Part shown: in pieces, positions 30,371 through 39,223 of the stretch
Layout of the letters: every line of letters begins with the position of its first letter
Position numbering within the stretch: position 1 is the first letter of the stretch
Origin: Pelagibacteraceae bacterium AG-410-N23
GTDB taxonomy: Bacteria > Pseudomonadota > Alphaproteobacteria > Pelagibacterales > Pelagibacteraceae
DNA: 64,000 nt
NCBI GenBank assembly: GCA_003215055.1
Contig: QCKW01000001.1
Span: forward strand, 1 to 64,000
Direction of reading: 5' to 3'
The notes under the pieces: generated by a model
What the model was told of the DNA's origin: nothing
Seen by the model: the letters and a program-made list of their open reading frames with translations, nothing else
Databases searched by the model: none
Translations under genes and position numbers: made by a program

Positions 30371-31213
30371 CTAGTAATCTTGAATTTCTAATTTAAGATC
30401 TATAGCTGGGGCACTATGTGTAATACTTCCAATAGAAATTCTATCTACTCCTGTTGCAGCAATCGACTTAACTGTTTTCAGGTTTATATTTCCAGATGCT
30501 TCTGTTTCATAATATTTTTTTATAAGTTTAACACCAGTCTTAAGATTTTTGACACTCATGTTATCAAAGAGCACGGTATTAAATTTCATACCGATTATTC
30601 TTTTAAGTTGACTCAAATTATCAATCTCAACAGTGATTTTTTTTCCTTTTTTATTTTTTATTGCTAAAGAAACCAACTTTTTCAAATCTGAACTAGCAAT
30701 ATGATTATCTTTAATTAAATATTCATCACTTAAATTGAATCTATGATTAGTGCCTCCACCTAATTTTACTGCATATTTTTGAATTACTCTTAAATTTGGA
30801 ATAGTTTTTCTGGTACAACATATTTTACATTTTTTTCCAGCAAGTTTTACAAATTGATTTGTTTTAGTGGCTATACCTGAAATATGTGATAAAAAATTTA
30901 AAGCAACTCTTTCAGCAATCAATATATTTTTTGCATTACCTTTAATAATTGCAATTAAAGAATTTTTTTTTACAAAAAAACCATCTTTTTTTTTAGAAAC
31001 AAATTTAATTTTCTTATCTATCAAAGCAAAAGCACACTTTGCAAAACGTAAACCACCTATAACTGCACTTTCATTCAATATTAATTTTACCTCAATTATC
31101 TTATTATTTTTAATTAAATCTGAAGTTATATCTCCAGAAGGATATAAATCTTCGTTAAGTGCTAACTTAACAGTATTTTTTATAAAGTTTTCGCTTAGTT
31201 TAATTTTTGACAC
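30371..31213 (-). CDS. nadC: Quinolinate phosphoribosyltransferase (decarboxylating)
   Basis: The protein has 280 residues, with NEDLYPSGDITSDLI at the N-terminus, SHISGIATKTNQFV, and CTRKTIPNLRVIQKYAVKLG in the active site. Motif FDNM lies in the barrel and AATGVDRISIGSITHSA near the end. It makes nicotinate mononucleotide from quinolinate and PRPP. It follows nadA with a 6-bp gap on the same strand. The gene for the aspartate-oxidising step (nadB or an aspartate dehydrogenase) is not in the operon. Confidence 0.96.
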   Translation of the reverse strand: MSKIKLSENFIKNTVKLALNEDLYPSGDITSDLIKNNKIIEVKLILNESAVIGGLRFAKCAFALIDKKIKFVSKKKDGFFVKKNSLIAIIKGNAKNILIAERVALNFLSHISGIATKTNQFVKLAGKKCKICCTRKTIPNLRVIQKYAVKLGGGTNHRFNLSDEYLIKDNHIASSDLKKLVSLAIKNKKGKKITVEIDNLSQLKRIIGMKFNTVLFDNMSVKNLKTGVKLIKKYYETEASGNINLKTVKSIAATGVDRISIGSITHSAPAIDLKLEIQDY

Positions 31214-31219
31214 AAAGGT

Positions 31220-32209
31220 TTATCTACCAATAGCAACCATTTTTTCTACTGATAATCTGGCTTTATCAATAGTTTTCCGATCCATAATTATTTCGCCAGT
31301 TTCATTTTTTAAACAATCTAATATTTTTGGTAGAGTAATTTTTTTCATATGGGGACACATATTACATGGTCTAATGAATTCAACATTAGGGTTTTCAACT
31401 TGAATATTGTCACTCATGGAACATTCAGTTACCATCATAACTTTTTTTGGTTGATTATTTTTAACATAATTAATCATACCAGATGTTGAACCCGCAAAGT
31501 CGCTCGCTTTAATTACTTCAGGGGGACACTCTGGGTGTGCTATTATTTTTATTCCAGGATTATTTTTTCTAATATTTTTAATCTCATTTTCATTAAATTG
31601 ATCATGAACAATACAAATGCCTTTCCAAGAAATTATTTCAATATCTGTTTGAGATGCAACATATTTAGCCAAATAATCGTCAGGTAAAAAAATTACTTTT
31701 TTAACTCCTAATGATTTTACAATTTTAACAGCATTCGCTGAAGTACAACATACATCAGTTTCTGCTTTTACATCAGCAGATGTATTAACATAAGAAACAA
31801 CAGGCACACCTGGATATTTTTCTTTTAATAATCTTACATCTTTTCCAGTAATAGATGAAGATAGAGAACATCCAGCATCCATATCTGGTAACAAAACTTT
31901 TTTATTTGGACTCATTAACTTTGCAGTTTCGGCCATAAAGTGTACTCCAGCCATTACAATAATATCTGCAGAAGTTTTTGATGCTTCTACGGCAAGAGCT
32001 AGAGAGTCAGCTGAAAAATCTGCGATACCATGATAAATTTCTGGTGTCTGGTAATTATGAGCAAGAATGACAGCATTTTTTTCTTTTTTAAGCTGATTAA
32101 TTTTATGGATATATGGAGCATGAATTGACCATTCAATCTCAGGCATAACTTTTGAGATTTTTTGGTATATAGGATCAGTCGCTTTTTTAACTTCTTGATT
32201 AAATTCCAT
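31220..32209 (-). CDS. nadA: Quinolinate synthase A
   Basis: The protein has 329 residues, with the N-terminal motif AVILAHNYQTPEIY and the three pseudo-repeat domains of NadA. The conserved cysteines for the [4Fe-4S] cluster appear to be those in DVCCTSANAVK, AHPECPPEV and CNMCPHMKK. It condenses iminoaspartate with dihydroxyacetone phosphate to quinolinate. It is the first gene of a nadA-nadC pair and is divergent from tRNA-Leu, with 57 bp between them. Confidence 0.96.
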   Translation of the reverse strand: MEFNQEVKKATDPIYQKISKVMPEIEWSIHAPYIHKINQLKKEKNAVILAHNYQTPEIYHGIADFSADSLALAVEASKTSADIIVMAGVHFMAETAKLMSPNKKVLLPDMDAGCSLSSSITGKDVRLLKEKYPGVPVVSYVNTSADVKAETDVCCTSANAVKIVKSLGVKKVIFLPDDYLAKYVASQTDIEIISWKGICIVHDQFNENEIKNIRKNNPGIKIIAHPECPPEVIKASDFAGSTSGMINYVKNNQPKKVMMVTECSMSDNIQVENPNVEFIRPCNMCPHMKKITLPKILDCLKNETGEIIMDRKTIDKARLSVEKMVAIGR

Positions 32210-32226
32210 AATTAAAATTTATCAAT

Positions 32227-32255
32227 TTGAAACCTTCTTGTCATTGAATTAATGT
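32227..32255 (+). promoter_or_regulatory. Possible promoter of tRNA-Leu
   Basis: TTGAAA (32227-32232), a 17-bp spacer and TAATGT (32250-32255) would place a start just before the tRNA at 32267. The -10 is poor, so this is a weak call. Confidence 0.3.
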
Positions 32256-32266
32256 GGGTCATATTT

Positions 32267-32352
32267 GCGGCCATGCTGAAATTGGTAGACAGGCACGGTT
32301 GAGGGCCGTGTGGACTAAGTCCATGAGAGTTCGATTCTCTCTGGCCGCACCA
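32267..32352 (+). tRNA. tRNA-Leu (anticodon GAG)
   Basis: An 86-nt class II tRNA. The acceptor stem GCGGCCA/TGGCCGC is perfect. The anticodon stem CACGG/CCGTG encloses loop TTGAGGG with anticodon GAG (reads CUC/CUU). A long variable arm (TGGACT/AGTCCA) is typical of tRNA-Leu. The T arm has GTTCGAT and CCA is encoded. It ends 6 bp from the converging ygfZ stop. Confidence 0.96.
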
Positions 32353-32358
32353 AAAAAC

Positions 32359-33246
32359 TTAAATCTTAAGCCAATCAGGTATAAATACTTTAAAGGTTCC
32401 ATTTTTACTTTTAAATATAAAATCTTTACTAAAATTTTCATTTAAATGCTTAATTAAAGCAAACGGATAATCTTCATTGATAAGAACTTTGCCAATATCA
32501 ACGTCATTATAGTATATAGTTTCACCCTCAGAAAGTTTTCCATCAATTATTTCAATAGGTAATAATCGCTTTGAAAGCTTATTTTTTAATTTAATTCTCG
32601 CAGTATTCTCCTGACCGACGTAACATCCTTTTTTAAAATCAATACCATTTAGCTCTTCAAAATTGCACTCAATACCAAATAATTTATTTTTTAATTTATT
32701 TAGGTTTTTTGGAACTATACCAAGTTTGTGACTATGATTATGATAATTTTCAATTTTATCATTTTTTAAATTAAGTTTTTTAAGAGATAAATAAAGTTTC
32801 TCTAAATTTATTATCAATCTTGCTCCTAAGTTTCTATTTCTAGGATCCAATAAAATTGGATCCTCTCTGTATTTAAAAGTAAAACCCAGAATATCTTTTG
32901 ATCCTGCAATAGTTAAATATTTTTCATATCCAAAACTAGCAACTACAAATTCATTACTTAAATTAAGAATTTCAACTTTTGTCCTGATCTTATATAAATT
33001 AAGTTGATTAAATATTTCCTTAGATTGAGATTTTTCACAATCAATAAAGTAACCAGATTTATGTTTTAAAATTATAAATTCATATAAAAATTTACCTTGC
33101 GGAGTAAATAAAGAGGCAAAACAACTGGAACTATTAGAGACTTTATTTATGTCATTGCTGATTAGATTTTGAAGAAAATCTTTTGCATCTGGGCCGTTAA
33201 TATAGAGTATGGCTCTATCTTCTAGTATATAAACACTATTATTCAT
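32359..33246 (-). CDS. ygfZ: YgfZ/CAF17-like folate-binding Fe-S protein
   Basis: The product is 295 residues from the ATG at 33246. The family signature KGCYVGQE is present near the middle (DFKKGCYVGQENTARIKLK), and the N-terminal GcvT-like fold shows INGPDAKDFLQNLISNDI. YgfZ proteins help maintain certain [4Fe-4S] enzymes such as MiaB, in a tetrahydrofolate-dependent way. A start 21 codons upstream is rejected because the added residues are AT-rich filler and overlap the divergent pyrC gene. Confidence 0.92.
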   Translation of the reverse strand: MNNSVYILEDRAILYINGPDAKDFLQNLISNDINKVSNSSSCFASLFTPQGKFLYEFIILKHKSGYFIDCEKSQSKEIFNQLNLYKIRTKVEILNLSNEFVVASFGYEKYLTIAGSKDILGFTFKYREDPILLDPRNRNLGARLIINLEKLYLSLKKLNLKNDKIENYHNHSHKLGIVPKNLNKLKNKLFGIECNFEELNGIDFKKGCYVGQENTARIKLKNKLSKRLLPIEIIDGKLSEGETIYYNDVDIGKVLINEDYPFALIKHLNENFSKDFIFKSKNGTFKVFIPDWLKI

Positions 33247-33289
33247 ATTTGATTGATACTTAATTTTAATATAATAACTTTTTTCATAA

Positions 33290-34597
33290 ATGTTAGATCT
33301 AATAATCAAAAATGGACAATGTTATATTAACAAAAAGTTAGAGGATAATGATATTGCTGTTAAAGATGGTAAAATATTAAAAATTGGCAAAATATCGGAA
33401 GAAGCAAAAGAAGTTTATGATGCAAATAATCAAATTGTGTTGCCAGGATGTATAGATACTCAAACCCATTTTAGAGAACCAGGCTCAACAGATACAGAGG
33501 ATCTTCATTCTGGAAGTAGGGCCGCTGTAGCTGGAGGTATCACGGGAGTATTTGAAATGCCAAATACTAACCCGCCAACTTCAAACATAAAAGAATTTCA
33601 AAGAAAATTAGATCTTGCAAAAAATAGAATGTATTGTAATTACGCTTTTTATTTTGGAGCAACTGCAGACAACGTAAATCAATTAGCAGAACTAAAAGAT
33701 TTAGAGGGCTGTTGTGGCATAAAATTATTTGCTGGTTCTTCTACTGGTAATCTACTTGTGGCAGAAGAAAAAGATATAGATAAGGTATTTGAAAATTGTT
33801 CAAAAGTTGTTGCCGTTCACTCAGAAGATGAGGAAGTTTTAAACAAAAATAAAAAATTAATCAAAAATGGAGACGTACACTCCCATCCTATTTGGAGAAG
33901 TGAAGAGTGTGCAATGTCTTCTACAAGAAGAATTGTCAGACTAGCTGAAAAACACAAAAAGAAAGCTCACGTATTACATATCACAACAAAACAGGAAATT
34001 GATTTTTTATCACAACATAAAGGAAATATTACTTTTGAAATTACACCACAACATTTAACAATTTATGCACCAGATTGTTATGACAAATTAGGAACGTATG
34101 CCCAAATGAATCCTCCAATTAGAGACAAATCTCATTACGATCGGTTATGGTATGCAGTAAAAAATAATTTAAATGATACTATCGGATCAGACCATGCTCC
34201 TCATTTAAAAGTAAATAAAGATAAAGAATACCCAAACTCTCCATCAGGTATGCCAGGTGTTCAAACACTCATGCCGGTAATGCTAAATCATGTTAACGAC
34301 GGTAAATTATCTCTGACGCAACTGATAAAGCTCGTGTGTGAAAATCCAATTAAAATTTTTGGAATTCAGAATAAAGGATTTATTAAAGAAGGTTATGATG
34401 CCGATTTTACAATAGTTGACATGAATAAAAAAATTATTATCAAAAATGAAAATATTGAGAGTAAATGTGGATGGTCACCTTTTAATGGAATTGAGTTTAA
34501 AGGGACGCCAGTTGCAACCATAATCGCAGGTAAAACAAAAATGAAAGATGGGAAAATTTTAGGGGATCCTGAAGGCACTCCTTTGAAATTTAGCTAA
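33290..34597 (+). CDS. pyrC: Dihydroorotase (class I, amidohydrolase family)
   Basis: The protein has 435 residues, with the amidohydrolase metal motif DTQTHFREPG near residue 56 and later SDHAPH and NPPIRD, the class I dihydroorotase pattern. It cyclises carbamoyl aspartate to dihydroorotate in pyrimidine synthesis. Related hydantoinases and allantoinases share the fold, but the TQTHFREPG segment and NPPIR favour dihydroorotase. Its last 8 bp overlap the end of the converging SMR gene. Confidence 0.9.
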   Translation: MLDLIIKNGQCYINKKLEDNDIAVKDGKILKIGKISEEAKEVYDANNQIVLPGCIDTQTHFREPGSTDTEDLHSGSRAAVAGGITGVFEMPNTNPPTSNIKEFQRKLDLAKNRMYCNYAFYFGATADNVNQLAELKDLEGCCGIKLFAGSSTGNLLVAEEKDIDKVFENCSKVVAVHSEDEEVLNKNKKLIKNGDVHSHPIWRSEECAMSSTRRIVRLAEKHKKKAHVLHITTKQEIDFLSQHKGNITFEITPQHLTIYAPDCYDKLGTYAQMNPPIRDKSHYDRLWYAVKNNLNDTIGSDHAPHLKVNKDKEYPNSPSGMPGVQTLMPVMLNHVNDGKLSLTQLIKLVCENPIKIFGIQNKGFIKEGYDADFTIVDMNKKIIIKNENIESKCGWSPFNGIEFKGTPVATIIAGKTKMKDGKILGDPEGTPLKFS

Positions 34598-34922
34598 TTT
34601 TTCCTGCAAAACTATTTACAAGAATTACTCCAATAACAATTAAAAATAATCCTGCTATCGCTTGCCAAGCCAACGTCTGTTTGAAGAAGAAATATCCAAG
34701 TATAGCAATTGTAAAAACACCTAATCCACTCCATGTAGCATAAACAATTGCAATAGGAAGCTTATCCATAACAAATGTCATTAGATAAAAAGATACAAGA
34801 TAAAATATTGTCAGACAAATTGTTGGAATAATTTTCGTAAAATTTTGCGATACTGGCAACAACATCGTTCCAGCTACCTCGCAAAATATTGCGATAAGTA
34901 AAAAAGAATATGTTTTAACCAT
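34590..34922 (-). CDS. Small multidrug resistance (SMR/EmrE family) transporter
   Basis: The protein has 110 residues and four membrane helices. The membrane-embedded glutamate of the family is Glu15 in IAIFCEVAGT, and the dimer-forming motif GVFTIAILGYFFFKQ is present in helix 3-4. SMR proteins exchange protons for quaternary cations or, in the Gdx subgroup, guanidinium. The sequence looks closer to EmrE/QacC than SugE, but the substrate is undecided. It overlaps the prpE-like gene by 8 bp upstream and pyrC by 8 bp at its end, showing extreme packing. Confidence 0.9.
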   Translation of the reverse strand: MVKTYSFLLIAIFCEVAGTMLLPVSQNFTKIIPTICLTIFYLVSFYLMTFVMDKLPIAIVYATWSGLGVFTIAILGYFFFKQTLAWQAIAGLFLIVIGVILVNSFAGKIS

Positions 34923-36816
34923 TATTTAGTATTTTATTATCAATTAAGTCTTGTTTTATTTCATCAAGAATAGCAGGATCGTCAATGGTTGGAGGCATTT
35001 TGTATTCAACGTTGTCAGCAATTTTTCTTATAGTTCCTCTTAAAATTTTACCAGATCTTGTTTTAGGAAGTCTTTTAATTACTATTGCAACTTTAAAAGC
35101 AGCAACTGGCCCAATCTTGTCTCTTACCATTTGAATACATTCCTTGGAAATTGTTTTATTATTTTTATCAACACCAGCTTTTAAAACTATTAAACCTATC
35201 GGTAATTGTCCTTTTAATTTATCAGCTATTCCAAGCACAGCACATTCCGCAACTGATTGATGCTCAGATAATACTTCTTCTATTGCACCAGTAGACAACC
35301 TATGGCCTGCAACATTTATAATGTCATCTGTTCTAGACATGATCCAGATGTATCCATCTTCATCAATGTGTCCCGCATCATAAGTTTGGTAATAACCTTC
35401 ATAATTAGACATGTAGTTTTCTTTATATCTTTCATCTGCTTTCCAAAGAGTTGGAAAAGTTCCAGGAGGCAAAGGCAGTTTAACAACAATATCTCCCATT
35501 TCATTTGGTTTTGCTAAAGTTTGATCAGATTTAATTATTTTTACATCATAGCCTGGAACTGCTTTACAAGCTGAACCATATTTTGTTTTCATCATTTCAA
35601 TACCAGTACAATTTGAGCTAATTGCCCAGCTTGTTTCAGTTTGCCACCAGTGATCAATCACTGGTACCTTTAATAAATTCTCTGCCCATTTAATAGTATC
35701 TGGGTCAGCTCGTTCCCCTGCAAGAAATAGACTTTCAAATTTACTTAAATCGTATTTTGAAAAGAACTTACCTTCAGGATCCTCTTTTTTAATTGCTCTG
35801 AAGGCTGTAGGTGCTGTGAATAAAGATTTAACTTTATAATCAGAAATAATTTTCCAGAATGCTCCTGCATCTGGTGTACCCACAGGTTTACCTTCGAACA
35901 ATACAGTCGTACATCCTTTGAATAATGGAGCATAAACTATGTAAGAGTGTCCAACAATCCAACCAATATCACTCGCCGACCACCAAATATCACCTTCATC
36001 GATGTTATAAATATTTTTCATCGTCCACTTAAGGGCAACAATGTGTCCCCCAATATCTCTTACAATACCTTTTGGTGTTCCAGTAGTACCTGATGTGTAA
36101 AGTATGTAGGCAAATTCATTAGAATTCATTTCAACACAATCAGTATCTTTTGCATTTGTAAGCGCTTCATCCCAACTTATCTCTATTGGAGCGTTTAATT
36201 TAACTTCGTGACCTTTTCTTTGAAACAAGATCATCTTACTAATCTTGTGTTGGGCCTGTTTTATCGCTTCATCTACCAGAGGTTTATATTCCACGGTCCT
36301 TCCTGGTTCAAAGCCACATGAGGCGGTAACTAAAAGTTTCGCTTTACTATCATCAATCCTACTTGCAAGTTCATTTGAAGCAAATCCACCAAACACAACT
36401 GAATGTATTGCTCCAATTCTTGCACATGCCAGCATAGCTACAACAGCTTCTGGTATCATTGGCATGTAAATGATTATTCGATCACCTTTATTGATACCTT
36501 GATCTTTGAGTGCACCAGCAAATTTTGATACTTTTGATCTCAATTCCTCATAAGTAAACTTACTTTTGTTCCCAGTTATGGGACTATCGTAAATTAAAGC
36601 AGTTTTATTTCCTTTTCCTTGATCAATATGGATATCCAATGCGTTGTAACAAGTATTAGTTACGCCATCCTCATACCACTTGTAAAAAGGAGGGCTAGAT
36701 TTATTCAAAATTTTAGTTGGCTTTTTAAACCAAAAAATATCTTCTGAAGCTTTTTTCCAAAAATCCTCAGGATTTTTTATGGATTGATCATAAATTTCTG
36801 CGAACTTGCCTGACAT
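34915..36816 (-). CDS. prpE: Propionyl-CoA synthetase-like acyl-CoA ligase
   Basis: An AMP-forming ligase of 633 residues of the Acs/PrpE group. The P-loop is TSGTTGTPKG (241-250), with HWWQTETSWAI at the A5 motif and the acetylatable lysine in KTRSGKILRG near the C-terminus. ASCGFEPGRTVEYKPLVDEA is characteristic of the PrpE/ACSS3 branch rather than acetyl-CoA synthetase. It would activate propionate or another short acid to its CoA ester. It lies divergent from proteorhodopsin across the largest intergenic gap in the window. Confidence 0.85.
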   Translation of the reverse strand: MSGKFAEIYDQSIKNPEDFWKKASEDIFWFKKPTKILNKSSPPFYKWYEDGVTNTCYNALDIHIDQGKGNKTALIYDSPITGNKSKFTYEELRSKVSKFAGALKDQGINKGDRIIIYMPMIPEAVVAMLACARIGAIHSVVFGGFASNELASRIDDSKAKLLVTASCGFEPGRTVEYKPLVDEAIKQAQHKISKMILFQRKGHEVKLNAPIEISWDEALTNAKDTDCVEMNSNEFAYILYTSGTTGTPKGIVRDIGGHIVALKWTMKNIYNIDEGDIWWSASDIGWIVGHSYIVYAPLFKGCTTVLFEGKPVGTPDAGAFWKIISDYKVKSLFTAPTAFRAIKKEDPEGKFFSKYDLSKFESLFLAGERADPDTIKWAENLLKVPVIDHWWQTETSWAISSNCTGIEMMKTKYGSACKAVPGYDVKIIKSDQTLAKPNEMGDIVVKLPLPPGTFPTLWKADERYKENYMSNYEGYYQTYDAGHIDEDGYIWIMSRTDDIINVAGHRLSTGAIEEVLSEHQSVAECAVLGIADKLKGQLPIGLIVLKAGVDKNNKTISKECIQMVRDKIGPVAAFKVAIVIKRLPKTRSGKILRGTIRKIADNVEYKMPPTIDDPAILDEIKQDLIDNKILNNG

Positions 36817-36934
36817 CAGTTTTTTGATTCGATGGTTACCATTTTTTTGATTTTTAAAGTATAAATTGTATTTAATTTCAAAAAGTAAGTAAAATCAATG
36901 TTTATTAGTGTTATTTTAGTCTTCTAATAACCCA

Positions 36935-36940
36935 TATAAT
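36935..36940 (+). promoter_or_regulatory. Candidate -10 element for proteorhodopsin
   Basis: TATAAT lies about 95 bp before the proteorhodopsin ATG, with no strong -35. If used, transcription would start near 36947 and the leader would contain both palindromes described next. Confidence 0.4.
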
Positions 36941-36962
36941 TTGGTATCTAACGCAGATCTTT

Positions 36963-36998
36963 GCTTAGGGATACCTAAGCTTAGTTTATATAAACTAA
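36963..36998 (+). promoter_or_regulatory. Two adjacent palindromes in the proteorhodopsin leader
   Basis: GCTTAGG-GATA-CCTAAGC (36963-36980) is a perfect 7-bp inverted repeat with a 4-nt loop. It is followed at once by an 18-bp perfect palindrome TTAGTTTATATAAACTAA (36981-36998). They lie 33-68 bp before the start codon of the gene. They could be RNA hairpins or an operator. The sequence does not say which. Confidence 0.6.
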
Positions 36999-37030
36999 TA
37001 AGTAAAAACTAACTAAAGAGGGAGTTTTTT

Positions 37031-37804
37031 ATGAAAAAACTTAAATTGTTTGCTCTTACTGTTGCAGCATTGATTGGTGTGACTGGTATAGCAAACGCAG
37101 CTTCTGCTACTATGTTAGCTCAAGATGACTTTGTTGGAATATCTTTCTGGATAATTTCAATGGGTATGTTGGCTGCTACAGCATTTTTCTTCATGGAGAG
37201 AAATACTGTTGCTCCTGGCTGGAAAACGTCAGTAACTGTTGCAGGGCTAGTAACTGGTATTGCATTCATACACTATATGTACATGAGAGAAGTATGGGTG
37301 ATGACTGGCGACTCACCAACAGTATACAGATATATTGATTGGTTAATTACTGTGCCATTACAGATGATAGAATTCTATTTAATTCTAGTAGCTGTAAGAA
37401 AAGCAAGTTCTGGAATTTTCTGGAGATTGTTAATCGGTTCATTAGTAATGTTAATCGGTGGATATTTAGGAGAGGCTGGATATATCAACGCTACACTTGG
37501 TTTCATAATCGGTATGGCAGGTTGGGTATACATTCTTTATGAAATATTCTCAGGTGAAGCTGGTAAAGCTGCTTCAAAAAGTGGAAACAAGGCTCTTGTT
37601 ACTGCTTTTGGTGCGATGAGAATGATTGTTACAGTAGGTTGGGCAATTTACCCATTAGGTTACGTATTTGGTTACCTAACAGGTGGTGTAGATGCTAACT
37701 CGCTTAACGTTGTTTACAACTTAGCTGACTTTATAAATAAAATTGCATTCGGTCTAGTAATCTGGGCTGCTGCAGTGAGTTCAGCTGGCGCAAGAAGCAG
37801 ATAA
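37031..37804 (+). CDS. Proteorhodopsin, light-driven proton pump (predicted blue-absorbing)
   Basis: The protein has 257 residues: a signal peptide (about 1-24) and seven membrane helices. All functional residues of proton-pumping proteorhodopsins are present: His81 (counterion partner), Asp103 (proton acceptor, in RYIDWLITVP), Glu114 (proton donor, LQMIEFYLIL) and Lys237 (retinal Schiff base, DFINKIAFG). Residue 111, equivalent to position 105 of the first described variant, is Gln, which gives blue absorption, whereas Leu/Met gives green. A GGAG site at 37021 precedes the ATG by 6 bases. A strong terminator follows, so the gene is probably mainly monocistronic. Genes for retinal synthesis are not in this window. 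Confidence 0.98.
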   Translation: MKKLKLFALTVAALIGVTGIANAASATMLAQDDFVGISFWIISMGMLAATAFFFMERNTVAPGWKTSVTVAGLVTGIAFIHYMYMREVWVMTGDSPTVYRYIDWLITVPLQMIEFYLILVAVRKASSGIFWRLLIGSLVMLIGGYLGEAGYINATLGFIIGMAGWVYILYEIFSGEAGKAASKSGNKALVTAFGAMRMIVTVGWAIYPLGYVFGYLTGGVDANSLNVVYNLADFINKIAFGLVIWAAAVSSAGARSR

Positions 37805-37824
37805 TTACTGTTTAAAATTAATTT

Positions 37825-37863
37825 TAGGGCGAGTATGTTTTTACATACTTGCCCTATTTTTTT
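37825..37863 (+). terminator. Rho-independent terminator after proteorhodopsin
   Basis: A 14-bp stem (37825-37838 with 37843-37856, one G-U pair) with loop TTTT is followed by a run of T to 37863. It is among the strongest terminators in the window and separates proteorhodopsin from the ferredoxin gene. Confidence 0.9.
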
Positions 37864-37882
37864 ACATACCTATATATAATTA

Positions 37883-38203
37883 ATGGCAAAAATAACTTAC
37901 ATTACTCATGATAATCAAAATCATACAATCGAGGTTCAAAATGGCTTAACAGTTATGGAAGGAGCTGTTCAAAATGATATTCCAGGTATAGATGCTGATT
38001 GTGGGGGTGGAATGGCCTGTGCCACTTGCCATGTTTATGTCAAAGAAGAATGGTTAGATAAAATTCCAAAAAAAGAAGATGGAGAAGAAGACATGTTAGA
38101 TATGGCATTTGAACCAAAACAAAATAGTAGATTAAGCTGCCAGCTTGTAGTGTCAGATGATTTAGATGGTCTAATTGTAAATATACCATCGAAACAAGGT
38201 TAA
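37883..38203 (+). CDS. [2Fe-2S] ferredoxin, adrenodoxin type
   Basis: The protein has 106 residues with the four cluster cysteines Cys40, Cys46, Cys49 and Cys86 (C-x5-C-x2-C-x36-C), the adrenodoxin/bacterial Fdx spacing. The motif is [17 protein letters not shown]. It would pass single electrons from the reductase encoded immediately downstream to unknown acceptors, possibly P450s, Fe-S assembly or desaturases. The reductase ATG follows the stop with no gap. No clear Shine-Dalgarno site precedes the ATG. The gene lies 19 bp after the proteorhodopsin terminator. Confidence 0.94.
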   Translation: MAKITYITHDNQNHTIEVQNGLTVMEGAVQNDIPGIDADCGGGMACATCHVYVKEEWLDKIPKKEDGEEDMLDMAFEPKQNSRLSCQLVVSDDLDGLIVNIPSKQG

Positions 38204-39223
38204 ATGAAAAAAATAGATGCATTAATAATTGGAGCAGGCCCAACAGGTTTATTCACTGCACATCAATTAAAATTGATTGGTTTAGATTGTGAGATAGTTG
38301 ATAATTTAGATAAAATTGGTGGACAATGTATCGAGCTTTATCCAGATAAACCGATTTATGATATTCCAGCTGTACCAGAGTGTACAGGTGAAGAGTTGAC
38401 AAGTAATTTAATTAATCAATTGAAACCTTTTGATATCAAGTTTCATTTAAGCGAAAGAGTGGAAGAGGTAAAAAAAGAAGGAGATAACTGGATTGTTAAA
38501 ACGAACAATGGTACGACATTTCAAACTCCAAACGTAATTATAGCTGGTGGTGTTGGTTCATTTGAACCAAGAAAATTTCCTATTAAAGAATGTGAAAAAT
38601 TTGAAAATAAATCGATATTTTATTCAATTAAAGACAAAAAAATGTTTGAGGGTAAAACTGTTACTATCTTTGGTGGTGGTGATAGTGCTTTAGATTGGGC
38701 GGTAGAATTATCAAAAAATTCAACAGTGAACCTTGTTCATCGAAGAGATGATTTTAGAGGAGCTCAAGCAACAGTAGACAAAGTTCATCAGTTGACGAAA
38801 GATGGAAAAATAAATCTTTTTACCAAGTTCCAAATGACTGCAATTAAAGGGAAAGATAAGTTGGAGAGTATAGATATAAAAGGTGATGATAAAGAGGTAA
38901 AAACACTCCAATCTGATTATGTGTTAGGCTTTTTTGGTTTAATTATGCAGCTTGGTCCGATAGCTAATTGGGGTCTTAACATTGATAAAAAAACAGTGGA
39001 AGTTGACACAGAGAAGTTTGAGACAAATCAAAAAGGTATTTATGCAGTAGGAGATATATGTAACTATCCTGGAAAATTAAAATTAATTTTGTCAGGTTTT
39101 CATGAAGGCGCATTAGCAGCAAGAGCCTGTTTTAAATTGGCAAGGCCAAATGAAAAATATCGATTTGAATTTACAACATCGTCAAAATCCATCAAAGATC
39201 GCCTTGGTGTAAAAAGTGATTGA
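38204..39223 (+). CDS. Ferredoxin-NADP reductase, thioredoxin-reductase-like (YumC type)
   Basis: A two-dinucleotide-domain flavoprotein of 339 residues. The FAD motif is IIGAGPTGLFTAHQL at the N-terminus, the NADP motif FGGGDSALDWA near 160, and a C-terminal FAD motif contains YAVGDICNYPGKLKLI. The CxxC redox pair of true thioredoxin reductases is absent, which together with the adjacent ferredoxin gene indicates a ferredoxin/flavodoxin-NADP reductase. It directly abuts the ferredoxin gene and overlaps the GST gene by 8 bp, giving one redox operon. Older annotations of such genes as thioredoxin reductase are probably wrong. Confidence 0.9.
   Translation: MKKIDALIIGAGPTGLFTAHQLKLIGLDCEIVDNLDKIGGQCIELYPDKPIYDIPAVPECTGEELTSNLINQLKPFDIKFHLSERVEEVKKEGDNWIVKTNNGTTFQTPNVIIAGGVGSFEPRKFPIKECEKFENKSIFYSIKDKKMFEGKTVTIFGGGDSALDWAVELSKNSTVNLVHRRDDFRGAQATVDKVHQLTKDGKINLFTKFQMTAIKGKDKLESIDIKGDDKEVKTLQSDYVLGFFGLIMQLGPIANWGLNIDKKTVEVDTEKFETNQKGIYAVGDICNYPGKLKLILSGFHEGALAARACFKLARPNEKYRFEFTTSSKSIKDRLGVKSD

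Noticed and set aside
32254..32445. Open frames of about 60 codons across tRNA-Leu on both strands
   Set aside because: They read through the tRNA gene; the cloverleaf explains the sequence.
35302..36469. Several 60-75 codon plus-strand frames within the prpE-like gene
   Set aside because: They are antisense shadows of a well-supported 633-residue ligase.
37875..37880. TATAAT just before the ferredoxin ATG
   Set aside because: Transcription would start inside the gene and no -35 lies at normal spacing.
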